From assembly GCA_959606905.1 (NCBI GenBank), contig CAUHML010000084.1:1-13476 (forward strand): 13,476 nucleotides of DNA, in the 5' to 3' direction. The stretch comes from an uncultured Bacteroides sp. Lineage in GTDB: Bacteria > Bacteroidota > Bacteroidia > Bacteroidales > Bacteroidaceae. The notes under the pieces are model-generated. The model searched no databases. It saw only the letters and a list, made by a program, of their open reading frames with translations, and was not told where the DNA came from. Each line of letters starts with the position of its first letter. Position 1 is the stretch's first letter. Below are positions 1 through 7,584 of the stretch, piece by piece. The position numbers were made by a program, and so were the translations under genes.

Positions 1-1
1 A

Positions 2-661
2 AAGCATCTGAAAGCAAAAGGCTGGTTCGATATCACTCACATTGCGATGGACGAAAGACCGATGAAGGACATGCAGGAAACACTGAAAGTAATCCGTAAG
101 GCTGATAAAGACTTTAAAGTGTCATTGGCTGGAACGTATCACAAAGAGTTATTGGATGAGCTGAATGATTATTGTATCACTATCGCCGAGAAGTTCACAC
201 CGGAAGAGATTGAAGCACGCCGGAAAGCAGGCAAAGTGACCACTTATTATACCTGTTGCACGGAACCCCGTCCCAACACTTTTACTTTCAGTGAACCTGC
301 CGAAGCTGAATGGCTGGCATGGCACAGTGCTAAAGAAAATCTGGATGGGTATCTCCGTTGGGCTTTAAACAGTTGGGTGAAAAATCCTCTGCAGGACAGC
401 CGCTTTACCGCTTGGGCTGCCGGGGACACTTATATGATTTATCCGGGCGCCCGTTCATCTATCCGGTTAGAACGCCTGACAGAAGGAGTACAAGCATTTG
501 AAAAAATACGCATCCTGAAAGAAGAATTTGAAAGGAAAGGCAATAAAGGGGCTATCAAGAATATAGACAAAGCCCTGAAAATGTTTGATGAATCCGGTAT
601 GGATAAGATTTCTCCTACCACTGCCGTAAACAAGGCAAAAGAGGTTATCAACCGATACTAG
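2..661 (+). CDS. DUF4091/GH123-type glycoside hydrolase, C-terminal fragment
   Basis: The frame is open from base 2, so the 5' part lies outside the window; the Met at 47 is internal. The 219 visible codons match the end of the DUF4091/GH123 family. Family-like features are WFDITHIAMDERP, then Y-x-C-C followed by RPNTF, a Trp-rich stretch (LRWALNSW), AAGDTYMIYPG and SSIRLERLTEG, and a charged helical tail. Characterised GH123 enzymes are retaining beta-N-acetylgalactosaminidases that use substrate-assisted catalysis with an adjacent Asp-Glu pair. The D-E codons at 50-55 are the likely pair, inferred by motif only. Members probably act in the periplasm or at the cell surface on host glycans, but the signal peptide is not visible and substrates of most members are unknown. 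The gene converges on the fimbrial operon with a 93-base gap. The family call is firm; the exact substrate is not. Confidence 0.85.
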   Translation, partial: KHLKAKGWFDITHIAMDERPMKDMQETLKVIRKADKDFKVSLAGTYHKELLDELNDYCITIAEKFTPEEIEARRKAGKVTTYYTCCTEPRPNTFTFSEPAEAEWLAWHSAKENLDGYLRWALNSWVKNPLQDSRFTAWAAGDTYMIYPGARSSIRLERLTEGVQAFEKIRILKEEFERKGNKGAIKNIDKALKMFDESGMDKISPTTAVNKAKEVINRY

Positions 662-670
662 AATAAATAT

Positions 671-731
671 TGAAAAAAGAATAGGAACCTTAGAAGCAAT
701 CATTTATCATATTGCTTCTAAGGTCCCTATT
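671..731 (-). terminator. Long hairpin terminator ending the fimbrial operon
   Basis: Arms at 680-700 and 711-731 form a 21-bp stem around a 10-base loop. The single non-Watson-Crick position is A-C in plus-strand RNA but a G-U wobble in minus-strand RNA. The minus-strand transcript then runs into TCTTTTTTC at 672-680. Both facts point to an intrinsic terminator for the minus-strand operon, 24 bases past the stop of its last gene. The hairpin may also stop the convergent plus-strand glycosidase transcript, though the plus side has no strong U-tract. Confidence 0.8.
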
Positions 732-754
732 CGTAAACCATTCTTGATTCTGTT

Positions 755-1744
755 TTAATCTTCCTCATTCTGAATATACCACGTCCATCCATTAATGTTA
801 ATCTGAACAGCATTCCATGCAGTTGAGTCAGAAAAAAAGAATATGATTTTATATTCATCCTCACGATCTAAATATTCCTGAGGTTTCATCTTATTCCCTT
901 CCATACTTGTCAAAATAAGAAAATCCGTCAGATTAATATCAAAGACTTTCTTCCCGGTTGCTTTCTCCGTCACAACAAACCGTGCAGGCCTGTCCTCCAT
1001 CAACCGCATAGTGTTCAATTCGACCGCCGCAGCCGACGGATTCTTCTGTTCCATAAAATAAGGTTGAAAACTCAGCACATCATCGTCCAGTAAGGAATTA
1101 TCATGTCCTAAATATCCATTGGATTCTATAATCTCATAATCATAGTCATGCATATTGATGGTCCATCCGCTAGTATCGGTACTGCGGGATTCCCCCGAGG
1201 AAGAGCCTTGGAATATAAAACGTATCTTATTAGTATCCTTTATCAAATTGATTACCTCCATCTGATTTGCAGTACCTGTGAACTTCACATGATTGATACC
1301 GCCATACCACAGTGGTTCCAACTCTTTATTAATGACAAGAGACTCCTCACGCATCAACTGGAGTTTCATTTCTGTAAGGGTTGTTCCACCGTTAGGAATA
1401 GTTATCTCATAGGAATCATGTGCCCCTGCCCAAGCCAGCAACTGGTATTCGCCTACCGGAAGTTTTACCTCCATAGTATAGTATCCTGTAGCCAAAACCT
1501 CTCCTTCCTCAACCTGACTGAACAAATACCTTCCATCCTTATCAAAGATGTACAATTCCACTCTGTCTACCTGTGTATGGAAAGCATCTGTATGAAGCAT
1601 ATTATAATCATATTTGAACTTTACCAACAATCTACATTCCGGCAACCTTTCGTCAAAGCTATTGCATGAGAACGTCAATAAAGAGACAGCCAACAGGACT
1701 ATCAAAGTAGCGGAAGTTCTAAGGCTTTTTAGTTTCATATTCAT
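755..1744 (-). CDS. FimB/Mfa2-family fimbrial anchor lipoprotein
   Basis: This 329-residue protein has a type II signal peptide with lipobox LTFSC (Cys27). The family signature then starts at about residue 34 (LPECRLLVKFKYDYN...VDRVELYIFDKDG), continues as KLPVGEYQLLAWAG near 94-107, and has a second beta-rich domain from about 145. FimB and Mfa2 of Porphyromonas gingivalis stay lipidated in the outer membrane, anchor the fimbria and limit its length. Two features fit that role here. No Arg/Lys protease site follows the first strand, and the C-terminus (ININGWTWYIQNEED) resembles that of the major subunit encoded upstream, as expected of a terminal donor strand. It is the last gene of the operon, 236 bases after the major subunit gene. 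Starting two codons later (MKLK) is possible and would not change the mature protein. Confidence 0.88.
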   Translation of the reverse strand: MNMKLKSLRTSATLIVLLAVSLLTFSCNSFDERLPECRLLVKFKYDYNMLHTDAFHTQVDRVELYIFDKDGRYLFSQVEEGEVLATGYYTMEVKLPVGEYQLLAWAGAHDSYEITIPNGGTTLTEMKLQLMREESLVINKELEPLWYGGINHVKFTGTANQMEVINLIKDTNKIRFIFQGSSSGESRSTDTSGWTINMHDYDYEIIESNGYLGHDNSLLDDDVLSFQPYFMEQKNPSAAAVELNTMRLMEDRPARFVVTEKATGKKVFDINLTDFLILTSMEGNKMKPQEYLDREDEYKIIFFFSDSTAWNAVQININGWTWYIQNEED

Positions 1745-1980
1745 CAGTTTAAATGATTTGCTTATGTATTATTTCCTGCAGGAGTAGATTGACTCTGCCC
1801 GGGAACGGTTTGCTATACGTATTCAGGCACATTCAATGCACCCCTACAGGAATCCACTCAGTCTACACATCTCATTAACAATCGTCTTCCGTACAGTAAT
1901 GGGATATATAGTTCCCAGTATCTTCAATTCCAAGCCGCCCTTATCTTAAAAAGAGGGAGTTAAAGTTTATAATCCGCTTC
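1745..1980 (-). other. 236-base spacer between shaft and anchor genes, with small dyads
   Basis: I see no convincing gene here. It is much the longest gap in the operon; the others are 10-34 bases. It contains a perfect 10-base palindrome TCCTGCAGGA near 1774-1783. There is also an imperfect inverted pair, GTAGATTGACT at about 1785-1795 against ACTCAGTCTAC at about 1855-1865. A third element is a small hairpin-like GGTGCA...TGTGCC on the minus strand near 1828-1844. No U-tract terminator and no clear Bacteroides promoter (TTTG/TAnnTTTG) is evident on the minus strand. It could hold mRNA structure or a processing site that lowers anchor expression relative to the shaft, which is inference only. 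Confidence 0.35.
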
Positions 1981-3573
1981 TTAAAATTCTTCTTCCTGAG
2001 TGTACCAAGTCCATGGATTGACATTAATCTGGATCGCCAGAAAAGAGCCGTCCTCCTCATCGGGATCAGTACCGGGCGTAGGTATTTCCGGATATCCCGG
2101 ATTATTGAACTTATTAACATTGATATCATAAACGGAATTTCTCACCACCCCAAATTCACCGAGTTCATTCAAGGCCTTATCCGTATCATCATGTTTAATC
2201 ATGATTTTATAATAACTGATACCATCGGCATAATAATTGAAATTTTCCACTGCCCCTGCACCTTTTCCTTTTATTTCATCAATTTTACCATTGAATGTGA
2301 TTACCAAAGCATCTACATTAACACCGGAATCCAGAAGAGATACTTTACCTATTCCTTTACTATCCAAATACACATTCAAAGCATCTGTCAATGTAGTAGT
2401 AACAGAAGGTTTACTAGTACCGATGGCGTCATATTTACTTCTCAATTCAGCTTCAATCCATTCTTTCAATGTATCAAAAGTATAAAAGCCACCATTAATT
2501 CTCATAAAATCCTTATTCGGATCAGGTGTTCCTAAATCTGTTGTATGAGGCTTTTTAAATGCTTTCGGCAAAAATTCCACTTTCAATAATACTTGCGTAG
2601 TATATTGATGAAGATTATGAATACTGGTCTGAGTATTTTCAAGACAATACTGGCTTTCTCCCGGATCATTGACAATTGCCACATCATTACTAATTACCAT
2701 ATAATCCAGACCTCCATTCTGATTATCATAATTAGGGTCTTTTCTATACGAACCAATCTTATATTGATCAAAAGGAGTAATACAAGTTCCACGTCCACCG
2801 TTGGCCGGATCCTCATTCCAAGTCAATATTCTTTCGGATACAGGAAAAAACTTTGTATTCGTAATATTCAAAATCCATTTGGGATTTGCAATAGTAGCCA
2901 CATCACTCTCCTGCTTTACATATACACGCACCTTGGCTACGACACGGTCAATGTGAATAGCCAACGGACTGTTCTTAGCCAATTCTTCAGTTTTATACAA
3001 TGCAAGGTCAGCATCGGTTCCATCTGTTGTTGAAACTGAAGGTTCCAGCCTTCCTTTTGCATTCGACATCATAAAGCTGCCATTCTTCGCTACATTTTGT
3101 GTCACATCCGCTCCTAACGACAAGGCAAGAACACCATTGACCGTACTATAAGAAGCCCCTGTTCCAAAAGAGCCTTTAGCCGGGAAACCTGCTCCGGGAT
3201 TTGCTATTATCAAGATACGCTTTGATTTTGCATCCACTTTGAAAGGCTTACTTACCCCTCCGTTAGGCTGTCCTGGATTACCGGCTTCGACACCTGTCAA
3301 CTCAATATCATCCGTCAGTTGCTCACTTGCATCAAAAAAAATAGCTCTGACAGTAGAAACCGATGACTCCTCAGCAGTACCGTCCTCCTTATTAGGATCA
3401 TGCAATGCACGAGATCTTGATACAGAAGGTGTCTTTATATCCAATGCCACCCATGCATTTCCTGTTGGATTCGTTACAATCCCGGTATCTTGTTCCAGGA
3501 GTACATCATCACTGCTACATGCCGCAAATGCTAAAGCCGCAATTGCTGACATTAATACGTTTTTCTTTCTCAT
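1981..3573 (-). CDS. Mfa1/FimA-like major fimbrial subunit lipoprotein
   Basis: From the chosen start this is a 530-residue pilin precursor. The start MRKKNVLMSA gives a normal lipoprotein signal with lipobox AFAAC (Cys19) and SSDD behind it. A Met at 3642 is in frame, but it would add 23 charged residues before the signal and overlap the upstream gene, so I reject it. After Cys19 come a first strand (NAWVALDIKTP, 39-49) and SVSRSRA (50-56), where R53 or R55 is the likely maturation cut, matching the place where P. gingivalis FimA is cut. The C-terminal region shows the fimbrillin pattern GVVRNSVYDINVNKF and then a Pro/Asp/Glu linker. The protein ends INVNPWTWYTQEEEF, a likely donor strand. 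It is probably the polymerising shaft subunit, secreted and surface-assembled. It starts 34 bases after the DUF3868 gene, behind an A/T-rich leader with no strong Shine-Dalgarno. Confidence 0.88.
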   Translation of the reverse strand: MRKKNVLMSAIAALAFAACSSDDVLLEQDTGIVTNPTGNAWVALDIKTPSVSRSRALHDPNKEDGTAEESSVSTVRAIFFDASEQLTDDIELTGVEAGNPGQPNGGVSKPFKVDAKSKRILIIANPGAGFPAKGSFGTGASYSTVNGVLALSLGADVTQNVAKNGSFMMSNAKGRLEPSVSTTDGTDADLALYKTEELAKNSPLAIHIDRVVAKVRVYVKQESDVATIANPKWILNITNTKFFPVSERILTWNEDPANGGRGTCITPFDQYKIGSYRKDPNYDNQNGGLDYMVISNDVAIVNDPGESQYCLENTQTSIHNLHQYTTQVLLKVEFLPKAFKKPHTTDLGTPDPNKDFMRINGGFYTFDTLKEWIEAELRSKYDAIGTSKPSVTTTLTDALNVYLDSKGIGKVSLLDSGVNVDALVITFNGKIDEIKGKGAGAVENFNYYADGISYYKIMIKHDDTDKALNELGEFGVVRNSVYDINVNKFNNPGYPEIPTPGTDPDEEDGSFLAIQINVNPWTWYTQEEEF

Positions 3574-3607
3574 TGTTTTACAATTTATTAAAGTGTTTCT
3601 AACTAAA

Positions 3608-5122
3608 TTATTTATCTCTTCTCTGTTCCATTTTAATAACATCCGACTTCTTTTCCGCTAATTCCAACAAATTCTTTTTGGCGGCATCAAGTCCGGAATC
3701 AGCAGCATTTTTGAAATACTTTTCAGCTGATTCATCATCTCCTTTCAGCAACATCCAGACTCCCATCGCATTATCATATACCGGCTGGTTTCTTTTTAAA
3801 TTCACCCTTTTCAGATATCTTTCCGCTGAAACCAGATCATTACGTGAAAGGGATGCAACAGCAGCATTGATACCCGCCACTTCATCTTCCGGATACATAC
3901 GGGCAGCAGTCTCAAAAACCTCCAGAAATTCAAGTGAATTTTCCGGATAACTATTGGCCACCAAAAACATTTCATTCAAACTTAAATTCTGCGGGCGCTT
4001 TTTAAACACTTCCCTAGCCTCATCAACTTTGAAATTCTTCACTTCATAGTTTACCTTACATATGGCGACACGGAGTTTAGGATAAACACTCCTCAACAAA
4101 TATTGATAGGGGATACCTCCACGAAATTCTCGCAACTTCAATTTTAAGGTTTGGTCATAGGGGTTGTTTGTAATCATGTTCAATAACTCTTTTCGGTAAT
4201 CAATATTTGTATGTTGGAGTGTTTTTACCAAGCCTGCCCAATTTTCTCCACCAAACAAGATATTGTATTGGGAACGGGGAAAGTCATATAAGCCTGCCAA
4301 ATAATCACGAAGCGCCAAAGCGCGTCCTTCAGACAACCGTTTATTATTTGCCAACGAACCTTCCGGTGAGGCATAACCGATAATATCCAAACTTTTCACT
4401 TGAATATCAGCGTCTGCTTTCAGTTCGTCAATCATCGCACGAAGCTTGGCCAGTTCCTGCGGATTATTCATATATTCAGGACGGATATCCACTTTATTCA
4501 CTTCAAAATCTAAAAAACATTCCGCCTGTACATCTCTCTGTTTTACCTGTTCTACAACAGGCCTGATATAGGCCAGATGAGGAGTTATCACATAGGGAAT
4601 CAGAGGATACTCCAATGTTACTTTTTCCATCAAAGGTTCTATTTCCATCCATGCAGTTTCACCGCAACCGCACTCGTCACGCCGTATATTCAGACAGGCA
4701 TCTGCCATCCATGTCTCGTAAGGCAAGTGATATTGATAAGAAATCATCGCATTTTTCCTTCCAACTATCTTTTTCACAATATAGGGGAAGTCATAACTTG
4801 CTTTTTCCCGGTTAGTCATAAGAGTCAGATATCGTTCATAAGCTTTGTATTCATCTCTTCCTTTCAATGAAATACGCGGTAAATTAAGAGTACATGATGC
4901 AGAAACCAATTGAGGAATCCAATCAGCGCCACGAGATGTGTTCATCTTTACATCTTCCAACACCATATCCATTTCTATATAGAGTGAATCACCCACCTGT
5001 TCCAAGCGTACGGGATGTATAGTGACAGTACCTGTAAAAGAGCGGTTCTGTCCTACAACCGGATGCTTGATAAAGCAAAAAGCAAGCAGTACATATGCTA
5101 TGATATATCTATTTCTTTTCAT
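3608..5122 (-). CDS. DUF3868-OmpA-like-TPR protein of the fimbrial operon
   Basis: This 504-residue exported protein has a signal peptide at about 1-24 (likely cut VVG|Q), with no lipobox. Residues 28-190 match the DUF3868 type: beta-rich, with C143 and a C-G-C-G cluster at 151-154. Residues ~200-290 are OmpA-C-like (FEVNKVDIRPEY, then IGYASPEG, then NNKRLSEGRALALRDYL). The Arg of the usual diaminopimelate-binding pair is present (R267), but the usual Asp in the G-H-T-D position is Ser here (GYAS). Residues ~380-490 form about three TPR-like helical pairs. Such proteins recur beside DUF3575 proteins in Bacteroidales fimbrial loci; their mechanism is not established to my knowledge. Location suggests a periplasmic or outer-membrane scaffold that may contact peptidoglycan and bind pilins through the TPR part. 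It starts 10 bases after the DUF3575 gene, so the two are probably co-translated. Confidence 0.8.
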   Translation of the reverse strand: MKRNRYIIAYVLLAFCFIKHPVVGQNRSFTGTVTIHPVRLEQVGDSLYIEMDMVLEDVKMNTSRGADWIPQLVSASCTLNLPRISLKGRDEYKAYERYLTLMTNREKASYDFPYIVKKIVGRKNAMISYQYHLPYETWMADACLNIRRDECGCGETAWMEIEPLMEKVTLEYPLIPYVITPHLAYIRPVVEQVKQRDVQAECFLDFEVNKVDIRPEYMNNPQELAKLRAMIDELKADADIQVKSLDIIGYASPEGSLANNKRLSEGRALALRDYLAGLYDFPRSQYNILFGGENWAGLVKTLQHTNIDYRKELLNMITNNPYDQTLKLKLREFRGGIPYQYLLRSVYPKLRVAICKVNYEVKNFKVDEAREVFKKRPQNLSLNEMFLVANSYPENSLEFLEVFETAARMYPEDEVAGINAAVASLSRNDLVSAERYLKRVNLKRNQPVYDNAMGVWMLLKGDDESAEKYFKNAADSGLDAAKKNLLELAEKKSDVIKMEQRRDK

Positions 5123-5132
5123 TATGGTTCAA

Positions 5133-5705
5133 TTATTTGATTATATAAATAAGTGATATACTTGCCTTTGTAGGACCAAAATAGTTTCTTCTACCTGATT
5201 TCAGTTTAGTGCCACATTCCGCACAAGGATACTTATCATATACAATATGCGCATATCCTATTCCCAAAGACGCCTCCAAACTCCAACGTTTCTTCAAAAT
5301 CCATGAATGTCCTATTGAAATGCCTCCGCCATACAGGTATCCCTGATAACGATTGTCTTGCATATTCTTACTGATGAATCCCCAATCAGGAAATCCTCCT
5401 ACATTGAAATCGGCATAATGACCATGCAAACCCACAAACGTGCGATTGAAACGCTCACAAAACCAATAACGGGCTTCCGGTTGTATTCCCCAATGACGCA
5501 AACGCCTGCCATTACCCGGTTTCCAAGGATTATAGTTGAGGGGAACATCCAAAGTCCACTGACGTGACAATCCCAATTCCACTCCCATATTTAGAGTTGA
5601 AGTGGCATCATAGAGCAGATTGCTCTTCACTGCAATACTCTGTGCATTACTTCCGGTCAGAAAACAACCCGATATAAAGAGAATGAATAGTATTTTCTTT
5701 TTCAT
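5133..5705 (-). CDS. DUF3575 outer-membrane beta-barrel protein
   Basis: This 190-residue protein has a cleavable signal peptide (likely SNA|Q near residue 21). The DUF3575 signature follows: VKSNLLYDATSTLNMGVEL at 27-44, PEARYWF near 77-82, and alternating aromatic strands with YLYGGGISIGHSW. Near the end are C-A-E-C (161-164) and a final segment GPTKASISLIYIIK. The alternating pattern and aromatic C-terminal strand fit a small outer-membrane barrel of about eight strands. The family occurs repeatedly in Bacteroidales fimbrial loci next to DUF3868/OmpA proteins, but no activity is assigned. Gaps of 11 bases upstream and 10 downstream place it firmly in the operon. A structural or platform role for fimbria assembly is inference. 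The paired Cys residues are typical of the family as I know it and may form a disulfide. Confidence 0.82.
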   Translation of the reverse strand: MKKKILFILFISGCFLTGSNAQSIAVKSNLLYDATSTLNMGVELGLSRQWTLDVPLNYNPWKPGNGRRLRHWGIQPEARYWFCERFNRTFVGLHGHYADFNVGGFPDWGFISKNMQDNRYQGYLYGGGISIGHSWILKKRWSLEASLGIGYAHIVYDKYPCAECGTKLKSGRRNYFGPTKASISLIYIIK

Positions 5706-5716
5706 CTACATTACTT

Positions 5717-7558
5717 TTAATTTGAGACAATCGTTTTACCTTTCTGAGTGATATTAATCTTAACACGCTGTGTGGTACGGATACCGGAAGAATTATCAGG
5801 AGCTTTTATAGTGGTCAGATACACCAAGCCGTTTCGGGATGCCGTCCCTTCATTAGCTGTTACCTCCATATAAATTTTCCCATCATCTACTGTTATCCGA
5901 TCTGTTATATTCCGTCCATCGCTTGATGAAGGACGTAGCTTTATCCAAGTCTTGGGATTATCGGCCCCATCCTCCACATAAGCAGTCAGACAATAAAAAT
6001 TCATATCATAACTATCCACATCTTCAGTAGTAGGCATATATTTCAAAATCAGCCCTTCTTGGGGTACAGCAAGTCTTTGCCTGACGCGAATCTTTTTCTC
6101 CAAATTGCCTAATTTCAAGGTGATGTATGCGTTCTTCCTATAAATTCCTCCCTCATCCGTCTGATAATCTTCATGCAGCCTCAATTTGGAAGTGATTAAG
6201 GATTCTACCTGAGTAATATTAGGGTCAGGTGTACTCCCTTCCACTATAGGTATTCTTGCCCCATCAACCGGGTTAATCAGTGAAAAAGCATCATCCACTT
6301 CTATATGATTATCACCAATACGACATGAATTAGGAAAGTTCGTTTTACAATTAGTAGCCACACTAGTTACTTCATAAATTTTATCTTCACTGGCATAAGC
6401 TATAAATACTGAATTACTTACCCCCAAATAAAAATCATTGTTGGATATCATTTCATAAGAGTAACTATCATCAACTGATAACTTATAATCCAAATCAACA
6501 TTGGAAGCTTTGGATGCCTTGGCATCCTCTACCGTATCATAACCGGGCCCCTTAGCTTTGATAATGGTAAATGTGTATGAATGATTGCGCAAAATATCCA
6601 TGAGATTATAGTTTCCATCAACCAGCACCAACTTATAGAAATAGTCTTTATTCTCATAAGTTCCTTCCACAATCAAGTAGGTATTGTTCTGAATATCGGA
6701 CTCATACAAATATAACGGTTTCATTTCCGTACTTTGTCCCACCGCCGAATTATCCGTCACTACCAAAGAAGAACCATAACCAGTCTGACAATATTCCGTC
6801 AAGTTTGCCATATTATTCATAACTGTACCATCCTGATTATGCAATCGCCCTTGTCGAGGTACATTGACTACTGCTGTAATTCCTTTCAAATAAAAGTTAT
6901 CGGCTTTATTAGCTACCACCACTTTTGCTGCTACACGAATGAGCTCTATAGTACTCCCATCACTATTTTCAATCCGTGTTGTAGTATCTATTTTGTCTAC
7001 TCCAAGCAAATAACTCATAGGAATAGTCTTTCCGTCATTACTAAAAGGAATGACAGAGGTTGCAGGGCTTTCTAACGGTTCAGTCAGGATTTTGGCACAA
7101 ACTTCGGACAATGTCGTTATCCCCGGTATCATATTCATCCGTAGATCCGATTCTGTAAATAAATATTCAGTCACATTATTTCCATAATAAAACTTATCAT
7201 TCAATGGATTCGCCAATATCAGTAACTGATACTTGCTATTGCCGGACTGTTTGGTCAATATGACATACCTTTTTCCCACCATCTCAAAAGCCTGTACCGC
7301 CTCTACAAAGGTGGCATTTGCATTTTCTCCATTGAATACCAATATCCATGGAGTCTTCCCTACCCTATCTTCATCATCCATGGTACGGACTGTAGGATAA
7401 TGATATGAATTCGCACGGGCAAAGATTTCAATCTGCACCTTATCTGCTTGAGGCTTATTATTATCAGGCCGCTCCGATAGGTGGATAGAATCTTCACAGC
7501 CTGACATTAGAAAAGCCAGACACCAAAGACAAACTATATATAATACAAATTCTTTCAT
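5717..7558 (-). CDS. Mfa-like accessory fimbrial lipoprotein with C-terminal Ig/BACON-like repeats
   Basis: This 613-residue lipoprotein has lipobox LMSGC (Cys21). The N-terminal half looks like a FimA/Mfa-type pilin. A first strand VQIEIFARAN (41-50) is followed by YPTVRTMDDED, where R58 is a possible maturation cut. Next come WILVFNGENA, and later a pilin-like core with YLIVEGTYENKDYFYKLVLVD and a HSYTFTIIKAKGPG turn. From about residue 360 two beta-sandwich repeats resemble BACON/Ig modules. The first ends YITLKLGNLEKKIRVRQRL, the second NGLVYLTTI...QRVKINITQKG. It lacks the W-T-W-Y C-terminus of the shaft and anchor proteins. Position directly after the putative tip gene (26-base gap) suggests an adaptor or second tip subunit. 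The pilin family call is good; the exact role is inferred. Confidence 0.72.
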   Translation of the reverse strand: MKEFVLYIVCLWCLAFLMSGCEDSIHLSERPDNNKPQADKVQIEIFARANSYHYPTVRTMDDEDRVGKTPWILVFNGENANATFVEAVQAFEMVGKRYVILTKQSGNSKYQLLILANPLNDKFYYGNNVTEYLFTESDLRMNMIPGITTLSEVCAKILTEPLESPATSVIPFSNDGKTIPMSYLLGVDKIDTTTRIENSDGSTIELIRVAAKVVVANKADNFYLKGITAVVNVPRQGRLHNQDGTVMNNMANLTEYCQTGYGSSLVVTDNSAVGQSTEMKPLYLYESDIQNNTYLIVEGTYENKDYFYKLVLVDGNYNLMDILRNHSYTFTIIKAKGPGYDTVEDAKASKASNVDLDYKLSVDDSYSYEMISNNDFYLGVSNSVFIAYASEDKIYEVTSVATNCKTNFPNSCRIGDNHIEVDDAFSLINPVDGARIPIVEGSTPDPNITQVESLITSKLRLHEDYQTDEGGIYRKNAYITLKLGNLEKKIRVRQRLAVPQEGLILKYMPTTEDVDSYDMNFYCLTAYVEDGADNPKTWIKLRPSSSDGRNITDRITVDDGKIYMEVTANEGTASRNGLVYLTTIKAPDNSSGIRTTQRVKINITQKGKTIVSN

Positions 7559-7584
7559 TTTCTCATTTCATTAAATACATATCA

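Noticed and set aside
2..661. Functional link between the glycosidase and the fimbriae as one system
   Set aside because: The genes converge and are separated by a strong hairpin, so they are not co-transcribed; adjacency alone does not support a joint role.
1148..1669. 173-codon plus-strand open frame
   Set aside because: It lies wholly antisense to the FimB/Mfa2-like gene, has no signal or family pattern, and has the Ile/Cys/His-rich composition typical of antisense frames.
2593..3033. 146-codon plus-strand open frame
   Set aside because: It is antisense to the major subunit gene and its translation is low-complexity Ile/Ser/Asn without domain signs.
3239..3661. 140-codon plus-strand open frame
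   Set aside because: It is antisense to the N-terminal part of the major subunit, whose lipobox and pilin motifs show the minus strand to be the coding one.
6734..7075. 113-codon plus-strand open frame
   Set aside because: It is antisense to the accessory pilin gene and has no independent support.
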